A stretch of DNA of 64,000 nucleotides, taken from Tubulanus polymorphus. Its lineage: Eukaryota; Nemertea; Palaeonemertea; Tubulaniformes; Tubulanidae. The first letter of the stretch is position 1; each line of letters starts with the position of its first letter. The stretch lies in assembly GCF_964204645.1 (NCBI RefSeq), contig NC_134029.1, forward strand, positions 14,686,850-14,750,849, in the 5' to 3' direction. Positions 22,301 through 33,265 of the stretch are shown in pieces. Below the pieces are notes generated by a model. The model was not told the DNA's origin and did not search any database. It was given only the letters and a program-made list of their open reading frames with translations. The translations under genes were made by a program, and so were the position numbers.

Positions 22301-22823
22301 ATGCCATTCAGGATGATTGGAATTATCGAAAATTTAAATACCGATACATAAAATATAATGTATTGACAGATTCAAACCTAATATGCAACCACTGTGTAAA
22401 CATCTAATGTGATTCAGCTTTGAATCCAAACTTACGTGGACGTAAAATCAATGAATATGAATTGATTAGACCAAGCATTTATTTTTTGTATCATCATGCT
22501 TAAAAATGGATCTGTTCTATTTAGAAACTCATCTTAAGAATCTGCTGAGTCAGTAGAGGTTGAATACATTTACTGATAAAAGAATGTATTAGGATTTGGA
22601 ATAGATTTCAAGGGAATTATCTTTTCATTGAAATAATTGAATAAATACATATATATTGTATTGTAGATTCAATCAATAGATTATGAATTGCTTTGGTCTG
22701 GGTATCGGGCCGATGTTGATTTTGGCTTTTATGGATTACTAATTCTATGCTGATAAACAATTTAAACCTGCAACACGTGCGTAAATATCAAACCTATTCC
22801 ACAAGTTACGTGCGTTTCCTAAT

Positions 22824-23297
22824 CAGAGTTGCCACTTCTCCAGATTTCTCCGGAATTCCGGATTTAAAAAAAATCCAAATTCATTTCCGGATTTTCGGGA
22901 GAAGTCAAATAACCACAAAAGAAAACATCGCGAAAAAAATAAAATCAATTCGGGATTCGACCCTTAAAATCAAAACCCGACGGCTCCGTAGAGGGTTCGA
23001 AAAAGCCGTATTGTGCTGCCGGGTTGTGGCAACAACCCCGCAGTACACGATTAAACCTAGATGACGCGACGATCGAAATCGACTGACGCTTCGTTTGTTT
23101 TTGGCTCTGGTTTATATATGAGGTGTATTTGATGGAACCAATCGCTATTTGAAAAAATGATCTATAGGCGGTAATGAAAATGAGGCCTATAACGCGTATT
23201 GCGCCAGAACGCATCTCCTGGCGTTCTAATTTCAAAATTTTTTCCAGACCCCCGACTTATTTTCCGGATTTTTAGCTTCACATACGTGGCAACTCTG
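22824..23297. mobile_element. hAT-like MITE with 6-bp target duplication
   Basis: Termini CAGAGTTGCCAC and GTGGCAACTCTG, flanked by CCTAAT on both sides (22818-22823 and 23298-23303). Subterminal TCCGGAATTCCGGATTT (left) and TTCCGGATTT (right) resemble the subterminal repeats of the hAT-like element at 12056. At 474 bp with no transposase, it is non-autonomous. The 6-bp duplication is shorter than the usual 8 bp of hAT elements. Confidence 0.75.
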
Positions 23298-23700
23298 CCT
23301 AATAAACGGGACAGTCACTCCTAGTTATTAGAAAAATAATCTTCATTTCGTTAGGCCTATAGAAATTCATTATCTTTTTTGAAAATTCTATAGTAATATT
23401 TCTTCTGTCCTAATTTTGATTGCTGTTGAACCAATGATATGCTTTGTAAATATGATGTGATAAAAGAAGTTTGAATTTTGATTAAATTTGAATATGACTA
23501 TCAAGCATAACTTGTATTCTTTCCACTTGTCTTACTTGTACGTCGATAAGAGTTTGAGAGTTTCCATTAGGTACATAGGCCTTAATGAAATAAACTGTTA
23601 GTCACTGCAAACCTATTCCAGTGTTATGTCGCTCGTGTTAATTGCTTTGCTTGAGTTGAAAGAATCGGACCCTGTGGTGTGATGCAACATCGGTCGAAGA

Positions 23701-24371
23701 GAGTTATCATGGTCTTGACTGACTGCTCTTGACCATTCAACTTCATGTGTTTGACATTGGAATCAGCATTATACCCATGAACTGCAAAATATTTATAGAA
23801 CATGAAAACCTATACAGTATTCAAACTTTCACCGATGTTGAATATTTGAATGAACATTGGCTCATTTCAATATTCTAAAGCAGGAAATAATAAGCCCAAT
23901 CAATAGGCACTATTCCCATTGGTATAATGCATACAGCTGTACCGTACACTCATCTGTCGAGATTGAAGAAATCAGTTTACCAAACCTACGTACAGCAAAA
24001 TGTACAGGCCTACATAATGATTTTTTGTTTTTATGGGAGTTATCATGGTCTTGACTGACTGCTCTTGACCATTCAACTTCATGTGTTTGACATTGGAATC
24101 AGCATTATACCCATGAACTGCAAAATATTTATAGAACATGAAAACCTATACAGTATTCAAACTTTCACCGATGTTGAATATTTGAATGAACATTGGCTCA
24201 TTTCAATATTCTAAAGCAGGAAATAATAAGCCCAATCAATAGGCACTATTCCCATTGGTATAATGCATACAGCTGTACCGTACACTCATCTGTCGAGATT
24301 GAAGAAATCAGTTTACCAAACCTACGTACAGCAAAATGTACAGGCCTACATAATGATTTTTTGTTTTTATG
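23701..24371 (+). repeat. 336-bp tandem duplication
   Basis: 23701-24036 and 24037-24371 appear identical by eye, apart from the right edge where the second copy is cut by the family-4 element. A 58-codon stretch is therefore present twice; it has no recognisable domain. The identity points to a recent event, or an assembly artefact from unmerged haplotypes. Confidence 0.9.
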
Positions 24372-24778
24372 CCCCCGGCTCAACTTAAGTTGAGAGGGGG
24401 CATATAGATTTACCCCTGTCTGAGGACGCTGCTGCCACGAGTGACGTTAACAGCCTAGAGACCGCAATTGTTGTCCGAATGTTTTCAAACTTGGTACACA
24501 AGTAGGATATCACTTGGGCCAAAATCCTATTTAAAATTGTGTCGATTCTATTCAAATTTTGGCCACCAGGGGACAGACATGAAAAGCGACTTTAACACCC
24601 TAGAGGCCGCAATTGTTGACCGATTCATTTTAAACCTGCTACACTAGTAGGATATCAATTGGGCCAAAAGGCTATTTAAAATTGGGTTAATTCATTTGCC
24701 GGTATATGTAAAACATTAACCACTTAACACCTTACCACAGTATAATCTACCAATGCTTTAAGGCCCATGGGCCTCTAG
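24369..24778 (+). mobile_element. Helentron-like element, family 4
   Basis: Begins ATGCCCCC, followed by the perfect palindrome CTCAACTTAAGTTGAG and GGGGGC, a strong 5' hairpin. It ends with the hairpin GGCCC/GGGCC and TCTAG before TTTT. Two diverged internal copies of a block with AGAGRCCGCAATTGTTG lie ~145 bp apart. TGGCCACCAGGGG at 24560 is CTCF-like. Flanks TTTTTGTTTTT and TTTTATG suggest insertion into a T-run. Short (about 410 bp) and without genes. Related fragments occur at 29046 and near 30617. Confidence 0.6.
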
Positions 24779-25336
24779 TTTTATGTGGGGCGGTTGTGTA
24801 TAGGGGCTGCTTCAGTCTCTTTGCTTTTTGTTGAAGTATCTGTTGGTAATATCTAAATTATTGTTAGGGACCATTCATTTAGTACGTACACAAAAATCTA
24901 CCAATTTTTTCCCACTCACCCCCTTGTATGCTGCTTGAATGTACAGTCAACGGTCAATAGAATGCAAAAATGATTATTTTGTCTGTACTGTAGAGCCACC
25001 CTGTGCGTATTTGTGTTAATTTTCATAGATCCGCCTCCCCATTTGTGCGTATGTACTAAATGGGTGGTCCCTTAGTAAAATTAGTGTTATACTTAATTGT
25101 ATGACATCGGAGCCCCTACCACGGTCCCTCTCTTCGAGTCTTGGTTGGTATTTAGTTTTGGACGGATAATTGATGGTGGCATCGGAAGTGGGCATGGTCT
25201 GAAAAAATTGTTGCCGAGTGCATTTAATCCTAGGCAGTTAGGCACTATGACAGACACTTGAGTATCTTCGGTAATACAAATTTTACGATTTAAAATTTAG
25301 ATTTTAATACTTGTTTCCTATTTCTCTGCTTCAAAG
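24779..25336. other. Intron 2, right end
   Basis: No feature recognised apart from the splice acceptor at 25335-25336. Confidence 0.6.
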
Positions 25337-25461
25337 GTGGAGAAGAAAACATAGATTACAAAAATGGTTCAAATTTACTTGTGAGTGACAATGATGCTGT
25401 GATTGAAGATTCATCCTCTGGATCACCTAATATTAGTGTTGCTGACACTACAGTGAATAAA
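25337..25461 (+). CDS. DMXL: DMXL / Rabconnectin-3 alpha, exon 3
   Basis: Acceptor TGCTTCAAAG (AAG rather than the usual CAG/TAG), donor GTGAGTAA. It joins in phase with exon 2 (split serine codon) and ends on a codon boundary, as exon 4 requires. It encodes a Ser/Asp/Asn-rich linker (GEENIDYKNG ... SSSGSPNISV) with no conserved motif of its own. The call rests on phase at both ends, an open frame and position between two sure exons, so it is less certain than its neighbours. Confidence 0.7.
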
Positions 25462-27530
25462 GTGAGTAAATGTCTACATTTTGAATTTTGTTTATAACCT
25501 TAGGCTCAGCCAATTGCTAGATGTATTCATTCCTGCCATTTCCGGGTCTGTGTTACTTAACATGTTCGCTGTCACCTAGCGGTTTAACGTCGCCATTGGC
25601 AGCGCTAATTTTTGACATTATACAATTTATATGCTGCCCGCACTATTTGTACATTGATAAATAAAAACACTGATCTATTTTAGTGTAAAAAACCAAGGAC
25701 GAGATAACTCGTCACTGGTACTGGTGAAGAGATTCTCAATTTTTTCTTGTCCCCATTGCCAGTGAAAAGTGTGAAAAATCAAATGAAAATCTAAAATGAT
25801 AAAAGTTTTATTGCATATTTTATGAAATGTGAATATTATAAACTCTTCGTAGTGCCTTGGGGATCTTGTTAAAAAAGTGAAATAGTGAAAAAGTGAACAA
25901 TGAATAAGGATGAAAATATTCCATTTGTCAACAGTCTAGCCTATGTCAACGGTCTGGCTGATCGATAATCATTGGTATGCTTAATACACAATGTGCAAAG
26001 CTATCTTTTGCACACTCAAATGCATTTTCAGTAGCCTGTAATTTCACTATTAATGGGTGAATTGAACGGATTAAGCAAAAATATATTTCGTAATTTGTTT
26101 TTCTTTATGGTGCGCATAGTTGAAAGCCGTGGGTTTTATATTTTTTGAGAAATTAACCAAAAAGTGTCAAAAATTCAATTTATTAGGGCACTTTTTGTTA
26201 TGCAGCATCTTTAACTGTCTAAAATTACACATGTGAAAATTCAATGCTATTTGCGTCAGTGCTTGGAGTTCCACAGAAGAAATCAGTTTGATGCAGAGAA
26301 AGAATGAGAGTAGACCTTTTCGTTTGATATGCACAATACAACTGTTTATTTCCGACTCCGCGGACAGTACATGCTCATGCTAATATGATTGACATGCAGG
26401 GCAGGATACTACAGAGATGACCTATTTCTACCAACATAAACTATTAACTGGTCGGGGCGAGAAAAATTCTAATTACAGGGTTGAAAATTTTCCGTCCAAA
26501 GACGGATTTCCGACCTTTGAAAACAGTGTAAAGCTGAGTCACAAAGTTCTGAGATCGGTAGTTCACAGCGGCTGTAAAAGCACTGCGAACCTTTAAAGCA
26601 TTCATTATATGTGTTTTCCCGAACTCCATTCAAGAAGACAGGACAAATTGAATCAATACTTGTATCTATTTGAATTGAAACATTGTATTGATTGAATGCG
26701 TCACACAGAAAAAGCCAATCGCGGACGCAGAAACCAGCCCGTGTATCTGCTGTCTGGCTGAGGCCAGGGCCGGGTTTTAGACTTGTGGCTGTGTCCGGGA
26801 CTGTGACCATGTTTCAAATGCTACCGGCGCAATTCAATTCAACAGTTGATTTTGTGGCTCAACTTCGCAGAAATTGTGTCAATTAAGGTGAATATTCTTA
26901 AAATTTTCTAAACACCGGTAACCACGCTGCGTGTCATTGCTGGTCGGTACGAGCATCAGTTTCTTTTTGGGACCTTTTGGAATTGCCTGTTTTCATCCCT
27001 GTAATTAGTAGTCCAGTACATGTAGCCTATGTTGCAAATTCATAAAGAAAATATTGGTATTGATCACATTGCGTTGTGTTGTGTTATTGATGAATGATTT
27101 AATGAAATTAACTACAGAATAACCTTTCCATAGTGACCACTTGGGGTTCCGAAGAAATTGTTCACTACAGAGAGGTGTTCACTAAATAGAGGTAGCACAT
27201 ATTTGTGTCACGCCACCTACCAGCAGTTTGAATAACTACCCCCAATATTAAGCATTAATCTAAATAAATAACAGCTGTCCATTCAGTAGTCACCAATAAA
27301 CCTAATTAGAACTGATAATACAGGCATTAAATACAAAGTAATTTATGCAGAAACCATCATGGAAAGATCTTTCTGGTTTCTCGATTGGATTCTGCAGATA
27401 TTGTGTTTTCAGAAGTGAACAATGATAGAGCCTTTAGGGCCATCTTGTATGTCTTATAACCTAACATACATGTATTTGGAAACTTAGTTATTATCATGCG
27501 CTAACATGGATATTATTTTATTTCTTTCAG
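25462..27530. other. Intron 3
   Basis: GTGAGTAA ... TTTCAG. No element recognised. Reading frames around 26444-26886 on both strands have no domain signal. Confidence 0.6.
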
Positions 27531-27640
27531 AGTTTTGGTAATAATTTGGATGGCAGAATCGAGAAGCTTCTTTATGAATGGCATCATAATAGCGATATTT
27601 TGTTTTGTGTTCATCCCTCTGATGGTAGTTTTCTTGTGTG
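27531..27640 (+). CDS. DMXL: DMXL / Rabconnectin-3 alpha, exon 4
   Basis: Acceptor TTTCTTTCAG, donor GTAAGGTT. It encodes KLLYEWHHNSDILFCVHPSD followed by GSFLVW, a WD40-repeat strand set that is characteristic of DMXL proteins. It starts in phase 0 and ends after two bases of the tryptophan codon completed in exon 5. Intron 4, only 542 bp, follows. Confidence 0.95.
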
Positions 27641-28182
27641 GTAAGGTTTGAGATACAAAGATAAACAATAACATTGACTTCACATATCAGTGTAACAGTG
27701 GGTTGGGCTTCTGAACAAAACCTCAAGGGGATTCCCTGGTAAATTCAAGTCGTTTGGAGTTGGCCTTTAAGACAGTTTTTAATTCTAAATTACATTTAAG
27801 CACAAGTGGTGACAGGTATATTTGCTGGCGCGCTGGAAGCAATGTTTGATTGCTGCAGCCAAATGCCAATTTTTGACAGGTTCTAAATATTGTCGCGGCG
27901 AACGTGGTATTAAAAAAAAAAAACATCAAGTAAATTATTGCTGTGGCTTTAGCCGCTGCAGTTGCTGCATTTCCAACACCACTGATTTGTTATAGTTAGG
28001 GTTCATGAAAAAGCAAGGTAATTATAATTGATACGTTTAGCTACATTGACCCAGCCTGTCCGGCGAGGTGGGACTTGTTTCTTTTCCCAAACTGGAACTT
28101 CCTCTTATCACGAAGTCTCAAGGTAAATGGACCTTTTCTAATAGCATCCTGTATTTACTAAGTGTTTCTGTTATATTTTTAG
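27641..28182. other. Intron 4
   Basis: 542-bp intron, GTAAGGTT ... TATTTTTAG, no insertions recognised. Confidence 0.85.
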
Positions 28183-28863
28183 GTTGGTTGAATGGCTTGA
28201 TGAATACATTCCGTGTTCATTTCGTCAGGCATCTGTCAGCTTCTCTTCACGAATACCACACTGCTTACCAATCTATGATGCAATGACCATGTCTACCAGT
28301 ATCAAAGTGTATGTGAACCACATAAATTTTGATGTTAAGAGTGGTTTGAAGAAGGATGGATATCTTAATGCAGAGCTGCATTTTCCTGAAAATTCAATGG
28401 GAAGACATTCACCTGATCCGAGTGACAACAAAATAATACCTAATGTTGTGATGCTCACAAAACATTCCAATGGGTCTCTCAATCAGTGGAAGATTACATT
28501 TGCTGATAGCTCGAAGTTTTCCATGGTTTTGAGTGTAGCACATGCTTCAAGAGCCTGTGGACATCGTTTTCGAACAAACAATGCTGTTTGCCATCCTGTA
28601 TTACCTTTATTGCTCTCAACGTCACATCATAATATCCCAGTTAATGACCAACGATCTTTGTCATCATTAACTTGTGAAATATCATCATCACCATGTATGG
28701 GATGGTGTGCATCAACTGGCTTTTGTAGTGAACTTATTCTATGGCGAGTTGAACCAGTTGGGCCGCTTTCTAAGTCTGGTGGCTTGATGGAAGTCTCAAG
28801 GATTAATTCACCAGAAATATCAGCATTTGCGAATGTTGCGTGGTTGCCAACATTGCTACCAAG
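28183..28863 (+). CDS. DMXL: DMXL / Rabconnectin-3 alpha, exon 5
   Basis: The largest exon seen (681 bp). It encodes LVEWLDEYIPCSFRQ at the start, then SVSFSSRIP, HSNGSLNQWKITFADSSKF, GHRFRTNNAVCHPVLPLLLS, SELILWRVEPVGPLS and SAFANVAWLPTLLP. These motifs recur in this order in the N-terminal WD40 region of DMXL1/DMXL2 and together make the family assignment secure. Donor GTAATATA; it ends after two bases of a codon. No stops or frameshifts, so the gene looks functional here. Confidence 0.96.
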
Positions 28864-29958
28864 GTAATATATAAGCATATCGACTATTTTTGCTGGTTTT
28901 GAAATGAAGCAGTCCTCAGAATATTCCTCATGAGAAATGGGGTTTTGAAAAATCTTACACTTGCTAATGCTCAAATGCGTTTTCTTAACATTTTGGGGTC
29001 ATAGTTGATCATTTTAATTTCGGTAATTATGAACTTTCCTTAACAGGGGCATTTAGATTTACCTGCATCTGTCCATTGCCGCAAGTGATGTAAACAGTGT
29101 AGAGGCTGCAATTGGGGCAGAACCCGTTTAAAAATTTTATAAAATCGAAAGAGTTCACACTGTATTCCCATTACATTCTTTCAATACCCATATTATTCTT
29201 ATGTTTGAAGACCATAAAGGCATCGTCGCTAGTAAAAATCCTGCCATTCACCGAACAACACCCGTAGTATCTCTACTGCCATCGTATAGAACTGATAATC
29301 CGATAAAAATTGTCTGTAACGCGTCATTTGCCTGTATCCATGATCCTAGCTATGACTGTCATAGCCAGTTGTACTAAGGGTCCTAAATCAAGATGAATTT
29401 TGGAAAGTTTTGAGGTGCATGAAGGGCCTACCTGTCAGTGAATTGTCTATATCGGTTTTACCTGGCAATGAAATGTTATCCCCATTACTATCCTAACTGG
29501 TGCTCGCGCACTGATACATTCATACGTAGTTCATAGAAACTAGGCAGTTGGTGGTTTACACTGGAGAGAATTGCTAGGGTTGTCTCTGCAGGGTTTGTCA
29601 GCCGCTAGCGCGGATTTATTTCACTGCGACTGAGGGATTTTCTTCATGAAAATTACCAGTAATGTGAAGTGCTTTACTCTCGGGAATACCCCGAGTAGTA
29701 GACAGCAGTGCTGTATACACGCAGCAAGATAAGTGGCTGCGTCCTGCCTCGTATAAACACAGACCGACTTAGATTGACTGACGAAAAATAAACTGTTCAG
29801 TGTAGTAGAAAACAAAAAGCAGGATTTCCGTGATTGTTAAAAAAATGTCCGTTACTCTTTATTTGGGGAAAAAATTGTACAAGCTTGATCATTGCCTAGA
29901 TGGATACATCGGGCGTGAAGTAAGCACAAAGGGGGAAGTTGTGAGGATTTTTGGAGCA

Positions 29959-30122
29959 ATTCTAAGTGCATTCTTACGTTATCATGTGGTTTTTGCCGTA
30001 ATTAGTAGTGCCTGTCACATGAAGTTCATTCATTCATTGAATTCTAAGTGCATTCTTACGTTATCATGTGGTCTTTGCCGTAATTAGTAGTGCCTGTCAC
30101 ATGAATTTCATTCATTCATTGA
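29959..30122 (+). repeat. 82-bp tandem duplication plus CA-rich tract
   Basis: ATTCTAAGTGCATTCTTACG starts at 29959 and 30041. The two copies differ at two or three positions and end in ATTCATTCATTGA. A (CA/CG)n-type tract follows at 30128-30175. Confidence 0.85.
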
Positions 30123-30593
30123 TGCATCACGCACACGCGCACGCACACAAACGTACACGCACACATACAGAACACAGTTTCATTGGCTAACGTGTGGACT
30201 ATACCATGATGGAAAATAGGATGGGTAGGATCTGTGTGATTACATTATGCTTTGTGGGGAAGGTAGCTATGGCCTATGCGCTATTACTCTTACACTTCAT
30301 GGTCAGTCATGCATTTTATTATTGAAACAAATCGATGCATTGAAATAAACTCAAATGAGAAAACTATAATGTCTTCAGAGAAGAAATGGTCAATTTATTT
30401 TCACAATTCCTCAATGAATTTTTCAGGATTTGGGGAAAATATAGCCATTTTTGGCTAGGGGAAAATGTCCTTTTTAACAGTAAAAAACAGCCTTGCGGAA
30501 ACCCTGAAATGTGAATTTGTTTTCACGGATTGAACTGATATCTCATGTATCCACTCACTACTATTTAGTCGATTTTAAACACTTGTCTTAGAC

Positions 30594-30617
30594 CATATGG
30601 ACCTTATGGTCCTCTTG
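30594..30617 (+). mobile_element. Helentron-like 3' end near exon 6
   Basis: The hairpin GGACC-TTAT-GGTCC is followed by TCTTG and then TT, the 3' pattern of these elements. The end lies 56 bp upstream of exon 6. The 5' partner is uncertain; the family-4 fragment at 29046 is a candidate. Confidence 0.45.
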
Positions 30618-30673
30618 TTCACAGCTGTTTCGAATTTGTATGAACCCCAGCTCAATGATTTCCTGTTTTGCAG

Positions 30674-30812
30674 TTCCACTCTTGGCCAATACAGCAATTC
30701 TCCAAGTGCTCTCTTTGTGGCATCTGATGGTAAAATGCTTCGCATTTATCAAGCTGTGATTGATGCTAGAATGTTGCTCAAGCAAGTCGGTCTTCAGTGC
30801 AGACAAGGGAAA
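30674..30812 (+). CDS. DMXL: DMXL / Rabconnectin-3 alpha, exon 6
   Basis: Acceptor TTTTGCAG, donor GTAAGTAT. It encodes GQYSNSPSALFVASDGKMLR, then IYQAVIDARMLL, another strongly conserved DMXL stretch that closes a WD40 blade. Phase: one base completes the split serine codon and the exon ends on a codon boundary. Confidence 0.95.
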
Positions 30813-32206
30813 GTAAGTATTTGATGTATTTTCGGATAGATGCCAACTTTTCATGTTCCGCCATATGTATGTCTAGGCATCAATCTCTTGATCTGGTTAA
30901 AATTTAGTTAAAGGCCTGGATTTCCTTCAAGTAAGACAGTCATGTCTCGATACACCGCCCCTCAATACATCACCAGCCTCACTTATCGTCAACATATAGA
31001 ACGCTAATATCTGGTGTATTACAAAACTCCTTATGCACCGCTACTGCCAATTTTTTGGCCAGCTGTAGGCTGAGCCTATTACTATACAAATGGAGCGAAT
31101 TTAAATGACATGGTTTCCACACAAAAGGCTCTTTTGCTTGCCAAGTGAGGGCATATTCGAACAAATCACGTATTTAAGCGTAATCCATTCTCGGAATCGT
31201 AGCGAGCAGAATTTTGAAATAGGGTCTCATAAAAATGTTTTCTGCATTTTTCACGAAAGTTAAATCGGGAAAATTTCAATTTTTATCAGCCAATCAGGAA
31301 GTTGTGTCTTCCCTGTGATTGGTTTATCTGAAAATATCAGCAGCTGTTCACGTGAATTATCGCGATTTCATTACTGGCGCTTTTGCGCATGACGTCATGT
31401 ATCAACACGCGACAATACTTCCGCGTTCGCTACGTGTTCGCTGATTGGCCCATTTACTGGGAAATTCCACAGAAGCCTAATGTGGTTTGTTACAAGCGCT
31501 GTGATTGGCCCGACCCGATTCCGGCATGGCTTTAGCTTAGTGGGTTCGAATCCCTTGACGGGTGAAGATGAAGATGATGGATCCTATCAATATCTATTGA
31601 AACAAATAAGTTTCCCGGTTGGGCAGCCGCGGATATCTACCGGAAGTGTTCCGGTTCGATATTTCGAGGTTTCTTTGAATTTGTGAGTGATATAAAAATC
31701 CGGTAAATACCAGCGGTAGATTGTGAAAACCCATTGCATGATATTTGTATTACTTAATCAACGAAAAGCGTCGGGGGCCGCGCCAGGAGTTTTCGTGATT
31801 CAAGTAGCGCAATAGCCTACTTCTTCGTGTTCGTCCACCTCAATTTTCACTCCGCCGATCTCTGACACGGCTCTGTCCCCGTCGGCGCTGTGATTGCACT
31901 TTCGTACCACCAAAATTTTTTATTTCTATATCAGGGAGGTCTGGAGAATAAAAAAGTCAAAATTTGGATATCACATAGGCCTGATTTCATCGAATAAGTC
32001 GACCATGGTCGTTACGTTTCCGAACTTATTACCACCTAAAACCGTCTGAACAATTTTGTCACAACCAACATTTCGTTTACAGAAATCAGGTGTTCACGTG
32101 AATCCGCGGTATCGTCTACTGTTTTACTTCCGGGTTTTATTTTAAGATTTAAAATTGTATTTCAAGATCGATTTCTATGAAATCTTTAGTTGATTTGGTG
32201 TTTGGG
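30813..32206. other. Intron 6, left part
   Basis: Intron 6 runs 30813-35097. This part includes a CpG-richer stretch at 31330-32130, with several ATTGG/CCAAT boxes and TGACGTCA at 31391, but no gene. A tRNA-like B box is present at 31541 (see rejected items). Confidence 0.5.
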
Positions 32207-32370
32207 AGGAATTTTTATTTGCTCTACAGAAAATTCATCCTTGACAATTGCGCAAGGTTCGCGAAAAAAAGGTTTTACCAAATCGGGTGTATGACCTTGA
32301 TATGCTAATTAGCCATGTGCCCGAATTGCAAATTCAATCAAATTTTATTCTGCCAAAAAATGTTAAATAC
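32207..32370 (+). repeat. Dispersed repeat (TTGGGAGGAAT family), copy 2
   Basis: Closely similar to 9421-9590, including GATATGCTAATTAGCCATGT. The rest of the longer copy is absent. Confidence 0.6.
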
Positions 32371-32454
32371 AATTCGCTTTCCGAGAGTTAATGGTATGCT
32401 GCATGGAACTAAGTTGTTTTGAGATGGGTCTTGAAGCTATTGAGGTCGAGAGAT

Positions 32455-32965
32455 AAAAGAGGGAAATTTTGAAGACACTTTTATCAATAACCTTGATCAT
32501 TCATATATATTTGTATCCCCCGAGGGCCCATCATCATGAGAAAAATTGAGTCGATCGGACTCAAGATGGCCGTACGGTGACCTTTTTTGTTCCCAAAAAT
32601 GTCAATTTTGGCCTGAATTCTGAGTACTGTAGCTTTCTAATGGTGCGCCATGTTTCATTGCAATTTGTAATGGGTATTCTTTGGAAAGGGATCTTTTATA
32701 TCCGAGAGGGTATTTTTGACCAGGCAATTATGACGCACTTGGCAGCCATCTTGGGGTCATCAGTACTCATTCGTAGGTGGAAAAAAAGTTTTTCCTCATC
32801 ATAATTGATACTTAAGCATATTTTGCTACTATAATCAATTGGAAAGTTGTAGCTCATGACATGTTCTATGATCGAGGTGAGTTTCAAGCTCATTGGTTTT
32901 TTTATGGCCACCAGGGGGCGTTGAACAATACAATAACTTAGTATTTCTATATTACATTCGTTCCT
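32455..32965 (+). mobile_element. Helentron-like family 1, copy 3 (internal part)
   Basis: Lacks both ends but is collinear with about 18900-19380 of the best copy: CGGACTCAAGATGGCCGT, the TGGGTATTCTTTGGAAAGGG stretch and one 154-bp repeat. TGGCCACCAGGGGGCGTTG at 32905 is the closest match in the window to the vertebrate CTCF consensus (17 of 19 positions). Confidence 0.65.
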
Positions 32966-33079
32966 GCTGTCTGTTTTAACACACGATTTTACTATGTAAA
33001 TGATATTGAGCAGGGAGTGTATATTGATAAATATAACCCACAGATTACATCATTTATAAAAAGCAAATCTGACAGGCTG

Positions 33080-33107
33080 GCCATTGTGCCCCTTGGGGCT
33101 CTTGTTC
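33080..33107 (+). mobile_element. Helentron-like 3' end
   Basis: The hairpin GCCCC-TT-GGGGC is followed by TCTTG and TT. This is the same 3' pattern as at 24778, 15981 and 30617. Confidence 0.4.
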
Positions 33108-33194
33108 TTTTTAGTACTATAAATTCGGAAGAGTATCAAGATAGTTAAATAATAATAAAGACGCAACTATCACAATCTTCATGATGATAATGAG

Positions 33195-33265
33195 TTTATT
33201 TACATGTTCAAACGTTTCAATCGATTTCGACTCATCTCTTCGAGTCCTTTTCAAGAAATGACATG
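33195..33265 (-). repeat. GAAACGTT-type terminal motif
   Basis: On the minus strand: GGACTC-gaagagat-GAGTC, then GAAATCGATTGAAACGTTTG. This resembles the stem plus GAAACGTT pattern at 9889 and 14335. No consensus hammerhead core. Confidence 0.3.

Larger units (their letters stand above)
28864..30673. other. Intron 5, with repeats
   Basis: Contains a diverged fragment of the family-4 Helentron-like element at 29046-29150 (GGGGCAT ... TAGATTTACC ... GCAATT), an 82-bp tandem duplication at 29959-30122, a CA-rich microsatellite at 30128-30175 and another Helentron-like 3' end at 30594-30617. No gene. Confidence 0.65.

Noticed and set aside
26444-26886. Overlapping frames on both strands in intron 3
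   Set aside because: No recognisable domain and no matching splice phases for DMXL.
31525-31565. tRNA-like A box and B box (TAGCTTAGTGG and GGTTCGAATCC)
   Set aside because: The two boxes overlap with no room for anticodon or variable arms and no acceptor stem pairs; at best a deleted tRNA or SINE scrap.
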